DNA of 10,229 bases from Methyloprofundus sp. (GTDB lineage: Bacteria; Pseudomonadota; Gammaproteobacteria; Methylococcales; Methylomonadaceae): positions 1-10,229 of the forward strand of contig JAUXBW010000052.1 in assembly GCA_030619185.1 (NCBI GenBank), written 5' to 3'. The notes below the pieces were generated by a model, which was not told where the DNA came from, did not search any database, and saw only the letters and a program-made list of their open reading frames with translations. Of the stretch, positions 6,639-10,229 are shown one piece after another. The number at the start of each line of letters is the position of its first letter. Positions within the stretch are counted from its first letter, which is position 1. The position numbers and the translations under genes are program-made.

Positions 6639-7811
6639 TTATCCTGCTACTGCGGCTGTTTGAGGGTTAACTACGCTTCCAGGTCTGGCTTTCTGCAGGC
6701 CCTTAATAATCACTTTGTCCTCCGCATTAACTCCCTGTTTAACGACGACCATGCCGTCAATGTGTTGACCTAGAGTAACAGGACGCTTCTCCACTTTATT
6801 GTCCTTATCAACAATTAATAAATAACGCCCACTCTGATCAGCGCCTATGGCACGTTCACTGACAAGTAGAGCATCGGGCGTTGCACCTATGGGTAGGCGT
6901 AAACGGGTAAATAAGCCGGGTAGTAATCGAGGTGGCTTTACAGCATTAGAAAAAACACCGCGCAACTCAATAGTACCGGTGCCCGTATTAATTTCTGATT
7001 CACCAAAGTCTAAAACACCTTCATGTGGGTAACCCTCTTCATCGGCTAGGCCTAAGAAAAGGGGGATATGTAGCTCACTATCAGAGGCTATATCTGAGTC
7101 ATGCCCTGATTGTTCAGATTTTTCTTCACGCAGGTTCATCAAACTTAATAAATCACGTTCATTCAAATGAAAATAGACATACATAGGTTTATACTGAGTG
7201 ATTGTGGTTAATAAGGTTGCCTCTCCTTCACCCACTAAATTGCCTATATCCACCCTTTTTCGACTGACACGCCCATCAATGGGAGCAACCACTTGAGTAT
7301 ATTCCAGTTGAATTTCTGCGCTACGTACTTTTGACTTTCTTATGCCTATGGTTGCCTGTGCAACATCACGCTCAGTTTTGCGCCGTAGATGATCAGTTTT
7401 GGAAATATAATTTTTCTTAATCAATTGATCAGCACGGTTTAACTCAGCCTGGGCTCTGTTTAACTCGGCTTTAGCACTGACTAACTCTGCCTGAGCTGCC
7501 GTTAATTCAGCCTGATAAGGTTCAGGATCAATAATAAATAGTAAGTCCCCTTTTTTAACACTCACACCCGCAGTAAAGTGCATGCTTTCTAAGATACCCG
7601 ACACCCGTGCTCTCACTTCAGCATACCCCACAGACTGTGTTGTTCCGGTAAATTCTAAATATTCTGTGACACTCTGCTGTATAGGTTGACTAACTGTCAC
7701 CTCAGGAACTGGCGGGGCTATATATTCATTTTTCGACTCACAAGCCGTCAAAATAAAAGCAAGCAACACAATAAAAAATAGGCAATAGCAACGATGCTGA
7801 ATGAGGTTCAT
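6639..7811 (-). CDS. RND efflux periplasmic adaptor (membrane fusion) lipoprotein, MexE/AcrA-like
   Basis: This is the periplasmic bridge between the RND transporter and an outer-membrane channel. From the ATG at 7811 it has 390 residues, with a lipoprotein signal ending in lipobox LTAC (Cys24). Lipoyl half-motifs lie at about 63-96 (VRARVSGIL...KKGDLLFIID) and 172-200 (TQVVAPIDGRVSRKRVDIG). The alpha-hairpin between them is a coiled coil with four tandem heptads beginning AEL (101-128). The beta-barrel contains LGLADEEGYPHEGVLDFGESEINTGTGTIELRG (253-285), typical of MexE-type adaptors, and an acidic insert EEKSEQSGHDSD (229-240). The frame is open to another ATG at 7910, but the extra 33 residues would bury the signal peptide internally, so I prefer the shorter start. 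Neither start has a clear ribosome-binding site. The transporter gene follows 2 bp downstream. Confidence 0.92.
   Translation of the reverse strand: MNLIQHRCYCLFFIVLLAFILTACESKNEYIAPPVPEVTVSQPIQQSVTEYLEFTGTTQSVGYAEVRARVSGILESMHFTAGVSVKKGDLLFIIDPEPYQAELTAAQAELVSAKAELNRAQAELNRADQLIKKNYISKTDHLRRKTERDVAQATIGIRKSKVRSAEIQLEYTQVVAPIDGRVSRKRVDIGNLVGEGEATLLTTITQYKPMYVYFHLNERDLLSLMNLREEKSEQSGHDSDIASDSELHIPLFLGLADEEGYPHEGVLDFGESEINTGTGTIELRGVFSNAVKPPRLLPGLFTRLRLPIGATPDALLVSERAIGADQSGRYLLIVDKDNKVEKRPVTLGQHIDGMVVVKQGVNAEDKVIIKGLQKARPGSVVNPQTAAVAG
6642..6645 (-). promoter_or_regulatory. Shine-Dalgarno AGGA for the RND transporter, overlapping the adaptor 3' end
   Basis: The minus strand reads GCAGGATAATTATG: AGGA lies 5 nt before the transporter ATG and shares the last sense codon (GGA, Gly390) of the adaptor gene. 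The overlap points to coupled translation of the two pump subunits and supports the chosen transporter start. Confidence 0.75.
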
Positions 7812-8045
7812 AGTCAACTTGGAAGTATAAAAAATCGGCAGAATAAGCTTATTAAAACACAAGCCCATTGCAAGTAGAATATTTTCTCCCGTTTTTATAA
7901 TCCTGCACATAATTGTAACTTTTTTAATACACAGTCCCTGTTTATAAAAAGATCACCTTTAAATTTTTCAAACCCTAACGATATTCCAATGGAATCACTC
8001 AGCATTTTAAGGTAAAGTGTTGTTTTTTACTAAACTTAGAAGACC
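7812..8045. promoter_or_regulatory. Divergent intergenic region between RND operon and DUF4136 lipoprotein
   Basis: These 234 bp must hold the promoters for both directions. On the minus strand TTGAAA (7966-7971) and a TTATAA/TATAAA box (7941-7947) are spaced 18-19 bp, a mediocre promoter candidate for the pump operon. On the plus strand no convincing -35/-10 pair is seen, and only AGAAGA precedes the lipoprotein ATG. The inverted repeat at 7983-7995 lies between the two candidate transcription units. No regulator gene is next to the pump. Confidence 0.35.
7983..7995. promoter_or_regulatory. Inverted repeat ATTCC-AAT-GGAAT, possible operator
   Basis: A perfect 5-bp inverted repeat with a 3-bp centre lies in the divergent intergenic region, 12 bp from the candidate -35 box of the pump operon. 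The size and symmetry fit a small dimeric regulator site, but I recognise no known operator consensus and it may be chance in AT-rich DNA. Confidence 0.25.
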
Positions 8046-8594
8046 ATGAAAAAAATATTTTACCCGTTAACATTACTTTTTCTCTATACCCTGCTATCTG
8101 CTTGTGCTTCCACCACAAAAGATATAGAAGTTGAAACAGCATCTGACCCTAAAGTAAATCTGGAAGCTTATGAAAAATATGCCTGGTTAGGATCAGCAGA
8201 GATACTAAACGACCCGGAAGGAAAATGGCAACCCGCTAAATTTGATATTTCCAGTGACATTAAGTTCCTGATTGACAACGAATTACGCGAAAAAGGTCTG
8301 ACCGAGGTCGCAGATGAGGATGCCGAAGTCGCAATAAGCTTCTTTACAGGTGTCGATATGGAAGCTCAAGATTTAAAGGCTGACCCTAAAACAAATGTTG
8401 AAATCCCTAACAATGTGCCTAGAGCTGCGTTAATCGTAGTCGCTCTAGACATTAAGACAGGCTATGTTATCTGGATGGGTGTAGCAACGGGTGAAGTCCA
8501 GACAGGCACAACTGTTAAAGAAAAAAAGGCACGTATAGCCTATGCGGTAAAGAAAATGTTTAACCCACGCTTTTATGATTCCTGGGGTAAATAA
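8046..8594 (+). CDS. DUF4136-like outer-membrane lipoprotein
   Basis: This 182-residue protein has a lipoprotein signal peptide with lipobox LSAC and lipidated Cys20; the +2 residue is Ala, compatible with outer-membrane sorting. The rest resembles DUF4136. It has an early YEKYAWLGS motif (42-50), then a helix ending in LREKGLTEV (80-88) followed by the EDAEVAISFF strand. Near the end come a DIKTGYVIWMGVATG strand (135-149) and a helix IAYAVKKMFNPRF (164-176). The function of the family is unknown; members are usually single-gene envelope lipoproteins. The start fits the signal peptide, with only a weak AGAAGA ribosome-binding site. It is transcribed divergently from the RND operon, and a 16-bp palindrome begins at its stop codon. 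The match is to the general pattern of the family, not a close relative. Confidence 0.75.
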   Translation: MKKIFYPLTLLFLYTLLSACASTTKDIEVETASDPKVNLEAYEKYAWLGSAEILNDPEGKWQPAKFDISSDIKFLIDNELREKGLTEVADEDAEVAISFFTGVDMEAQDLKADPKTNVEIPNNVPRAALIVVALDIKTGYVIWMGVATGEVQTGTTVKEKKARIAYAVKKMFNPRFYDSWGK

Positions 8595-8609
8595 TAGCTA
8601 ATTAGCTAT
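8594..8609. repeat. 16-bp perfect palindrome ATAGCTAATTAGCTAT
   Basis: The palindrome starts at the last base of the DUF4136 gene stop codon. It could form a hairpin or bind a symmetric protein. No T tract follows, so it is not a standard intrinsic terminator by itself. It lies 11 bp before a second, GC-rich inverted repeat. Confidence 0.5.
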
Positions 8610-8620
8610 AAAGGTTCATC

Positions 8621-8664
8621 CCCCCTCACCTTCCCAGCTTTGAAAAATAAGCAGGGTGAGGGGG
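8621..8664. repeat. GC-rich imperfect hairpin, REP-like (CCCCCTCACC / GGTGAGGGGG)
   Basis: Exact 10-bp complementary arms lie at 8621-8630 and 8655-8664. An inner GCTT/AAGC pairing (8637-8640 with 8649-8652) leaves a small loop and a bulge. Both sides lack a T tract, so it is more like a REP-type intergenic element than a Rho-independent terminator, although it could stabilise the 3' end of the lipoprotein mRNA. The CTCACCT core also occurs in the pyrimidine tract at 2405-2421. Confidence 0.55.
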
Positions 8665-8673
8665 TAGAATATG

Positions 8674-8685
8674 AATAAGCTTATT
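8674..8685. repeat. 12-bp palindrome AATAAGCTTATT
   Basis: A perfect AT-rich palindrome lies shortly after the REP-like hairpin, in the 234-bp gap before the AI-2E permease gene. The rest of that gap (8686-8828) shows no gene, clear promoter or structure that I can support. Confidence 0.3.
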
Positions 8686-8828
8686 GATCTTAAGTAGCCT
8701 GTATTCCACAAACTTCATACTGACTACGCAGCTCAGCTATCGGCAAAAAATCAGCAGTTAGAAATCCTCAGCCGTCACCACGCGAAGTTTAATCACCATC
8801 TGCTCACTGCACGTTAAAGATATAGCTT

Positions 8829-9872
8829 ATGCCTAGCAAACGAAACCCTATTCTTATCACCCTGGCAGCCATTTGTATCATTGTTGCCAGTATGAAAGCA
8901 GCAGCACCCATTTTAAACCCCCTGTTCCTATCGATATTTATTGCGGTAATTTGCCTGCCCTCTCTGGCATGGTTAGCGGATAAAGGGATACCCTCCACCT
9001 TTGCAATCATGTTAGTCGTCGCTGCTTTATTTATCACAATGGGCACTCTGGGAGTTTATATCGTCAGTTCAGTCGATGAATTCTCGCGGCAATTACCTGC
9101 CTACCAACATAATCTAAAACTACAAACGACCTCTATGCTTCAGTGGTTAGATAAGCACGGTATAGAGAAAACTGTAGATATTGACTCTTTTAAAGAATTT
9201 AATGCCAGTAAAGTCATGAAATTTATTGGTGGGCTAATTAGTGGCTTAGGTACTGTATTTGCAGATATGTTTCTGATTCAGTTAACGGTGATTTTTATAT
9301 TGTTTGAAAGCTACTCATTCCCCAAAAAAATCCAGACAGCCTTTGGTAACTCCAGACTTAACCATCATTCCCACGAAATAGTTGTCCGAATAAATCAATA
9401 CCTTGCCATTAAGGCCATTACGAGCCTGGTAACTGGGTTATTAATTACACTATGGCTGTCATTAATAGGGGTTGATTTCCCAGTACTTTGGGGAGTGATT
9501 GCATTTATGCTTAATTTCGTGCCGACCATTGGCTCTATTATTGCTGCCATTCCCACCGTGCTTTTAAGTCTTGTTCAGTTGGGAGTTGATAGCTCTTTAT
9601 TGGTGGCCTTAGGCTATTTTCTGGTTAATATGATCGTTGGTAATATCTGGGAACCACGTATTATGGGGCAAGGTTTAGGCTTATCAACCCTGGTTGTCTT
9701 TCTTTCTCTAACCTTTTGGGGCTGGGTATTCGGCAGTATCGGTATGTTATTATCCGTACCTTTTACCATGATCGCTAAAATTGTATTTGAAAAGAACCCA
9801 GATACCCACTGGATTGCAATATTGCTGGGTTCTGGAGATGATTTACCGAAAATTGATAATGCAGTAAAGTAG
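8829..9872 (+). CDS. AI-2E family (PerM/TqsA/YdiK-type) membrane permease
   Basis: This 347-residue polytopic inner-membrane protein belongs to the AI-2E (UPF0118) exporter family. Membrane helices cover about 9-46 (two), 56-80, 138-160, 195-245 (two to three), 252-272 and 284-320. The soluble stretch between about 81 and 135 is typical of the family. The conserved signature NFVPTIGSIIAAIP (229-242) and the C-terminal block WEPRIMGQGLGLSTLVVFLS...GSIGMLLSVP (274-311) are clear. Characterised members export different substrates (the AI-2 signal in E. coli TqsA, Na+/H+ exchange in some halophiles), so the substrate here cannot be named. The ATG fits the usual basic N-terminus before the first helix, although no good ribosome-binding site is visible. 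No quorum-sensing gene is nearby. The stop codon overlaps a strong hairpin, and the next gene is convergent. Confidence 0.92.
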   Translation: MPSKRNPILITLAAICIIVASMKAAAPILNPLFLSIFIAVICLPSLAWLADKGIPSTFAIMLVVAALFITMGTLGVYIVSSVDEFSRQLPAYQHNLKLQTTSMLQWLDKHGIEKTVDIDSFKEFNASKVMKFIGGLISGLGTVFADMFLIQLTVIFILFESYSFPKKIQTAFGNSRLNHHSHEIVVRINQYLAIKAITSLVTGLLITLWLSLIGVDFPVLWGVIAFMLNFVPTIGSIIAAIPTVLLSLVQLGVDSSLLVALGYFLVNMIVGNIWEPRIMGQGLGLSTLVVFLSLTFWGWVFGSIGMLLSVPFTMIAKIVFEKNPDTHWIAILLGSGDDLPKIDNAVK

Positions 9873-9895
9873 AGCAGGCATCAGCCTACTCTACT
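9868..9895. terminator. Hairpin overlapping the AI-2E gene stop codon
   Basis: Arms AGTAGAGCAGGC and GCCTACTCTACT form a 12-bp stem with one mismatch and a 4-nt loop (ATCA). No T tract follows on the plus strand; on the minus strand the flank is ACTTTACT, only mildly T-rich. It is the best termination candidate between the convergent genes. The single mismatch is C-A in plus-strand RNA but a G-U wobble in minus-strand RNA. Confidence 0.5.
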
Positions 9896-9910
9896 CCCCT
9901 GCTATTGACT

Positions 9911-9935
9911 CTCCATCAAATCAATGTTGACGGAG
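9911..9935. terminator. Second hairpin between the convergent genes
   Basis: CTCCATCAA (9911-9919) and TTGACGGAG (9927-9935) form a 9-bp stem with one mismatch and a 7-nt loop. Again the mismatch is C-A as plus-strand RNA and G-U as minus-strand RNA. It lies just downstream of the small lipoprotein gene on the minus strand, so it may protect or end that transcript. It has no T tract. Confidence 0.35.
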
Positions 9936-9965
9936 TACGAGCACAGCAATGAATGTTTCCAGGCT

Positions 9966-10193
9966 TTACTCAGTTATGCTTTTTACTGCTTCATCGATAC
10001 TTTCACCCGCCTTCTCTGCTGGCCCCTTATCTAAAACAGTATCTTTTGCGTCTTCATATGAATCTTTTACGCCTTCTGCCGCTTGATCCAAGCTTTTACC
10101 TGCTTTTTCTATTGGGCCTTCTTCCTTTTCACAGCCAGAAATAGCGAGCATCAGAAACCCTGCAAAAATTAGTGCTATTGATTTTTGTATCAT
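9966..10193 (-). CDS. Small lipoprotein with internal GPxEKAGxSxDxA repeat
   Basis: This 75-residue protein has a lipoprotein signal peptide with lipobox ISGC (lipidated Cys21), then a highly charged, Cys-free helical tail. The tail contains two copies of a 13-residue motif: GPIEKAGKSLDQA (26-38) and GPAEKAGESIDEA (57-69), 31 residues apart. They are joined by an amphipathic segment GVKDSYEDAKDTV that resembles LEA- or apolipoprotein-like 11-mers. The +2 residue is Glu. An AAGGA sequence lies 10 nt before the ATG. Small Lys/Glu/Ala-rich lipoproteins of this kind are common in gammaproteobacteria, and I know of no established function. The gene converges on the AI-2E permease gene. Its promoter would lie at or beyond the right edge of the window. 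Confidence 0.8.
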   Translation of the reverse strand: MIQKSIALIFAGFLMLAISGCEKEEGPIEKAGKSLDQAAEGVKDSYEDAKDTVLDKGPAEKAGESIDEAVKSITE

Positions 10194-10203
10194 CTTTTAC
10201 TTA

Positions 10204-10208
10204 TCCTT
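10204..10208 (-). promoter_or_regulatory. Shine-Dalgarno AAGGA for the small lipoprotein
   Basis: On the minus strand AAGGA lies 10 nt before the ATG at 10193. The spacing is slightly long but it is the only purine-rich match upstream and it supports the chosen start. Confidence 0.5.
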
Positions 10209-10229
10209 TAAATTTAAAATTATTTACCA

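Noticed and set aside
6847..7032. Plus-strand open frame inside the adaptor gene
   Set aside because: Antisense shadow of the conserved beta-barrel region.
7812..7910. 33-residue N-terminal extension of the adaptor (ATG at 7910)
   Set aside because: It would put the lipoprotein signal peptide and lipobox inside the protein, and no ribosome-binding site supports it.
8686..8828. Possible gene remnant in the gap before the AI-2E permease
   Set aside because: Only short broken frames are present and none resembles a known protein; nothing supports a pseudogene call.
8804..9046. Minus-strand open frame over the start of the AI-2E permease gene
   Set aside because: Antisense to the first membrane helices; hydrophobic composition is a mirror of the real gene.
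9953..10144. Plus-strand open frame opposite the small lipoprotein
   Set aside because: Leu-rich low-complexity translation caused by the Lys/Glu-rich real gene on the other strand.

Overview
The window looks like chromosomal DNA of a moderately AT-rich, free-living gammaproteobacterium. The main evidence is the gene order sensor kinase, small lipoprotein, response regulator, which matches the GlrK-QseG-GlrR (QseE-QseG-QseF) locus of enterobacteria and relatives. The other genes (an RND efflux pair, envelope lipoproteins, an AI-2E family permease) are common in Gram-negative bacteria and do not fix the genus. I see no tRNA, rRNA, CRISPR array, transposase or phage gene.

Layout. Positions 1-2268 (minus strand) hold a tight three-gene operon, glrK-qseG-glrR, with 2 and 7 bp gaps; glrR is cut by the left edge. 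Its probable sigma70-type promoter lies at 2362-2390. Positions 2432-3427 (minus) encode a membrane-anchored DUF4105 (Lnb_N) protein with its own possible promoter. Positions 3517-7811 (minus) are a two-gene RND pump: a lipoprotein periplasmic adaptor followed 2 bp later by a 1039-residue inner-membrane transporter, closest in style to MexE/MexF. No outer-membrane channel gene and no local regulator accompany them. A 234-bp divergent intergenic region separates the pump from a DUF4136 lipoprotein (8046-8594, plus). An AI-2E/PerM permease follows (8829-9872, plus), converging on a small lipoprotein with an internal repeat (9966-10193, minus).

The shared theme is the cell envelope: four predicted lipoproteins, a three-component-type pump lacking its third part, a two-component system linked in enterobacteria to envelope and cell-wall precursor control, and a probable periplasmic enzyme. 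Nothing in the sequence shows that the operons are co-regulated.

I did not find a clear new system. The observations most worth checking are a run of eight A residues at the end of glrK that could allow -1 frameshifting straight into qseG, the permuted-papain-like His/Cys pattern of the DUF4105 protein, and several intergenic inverted repeats.
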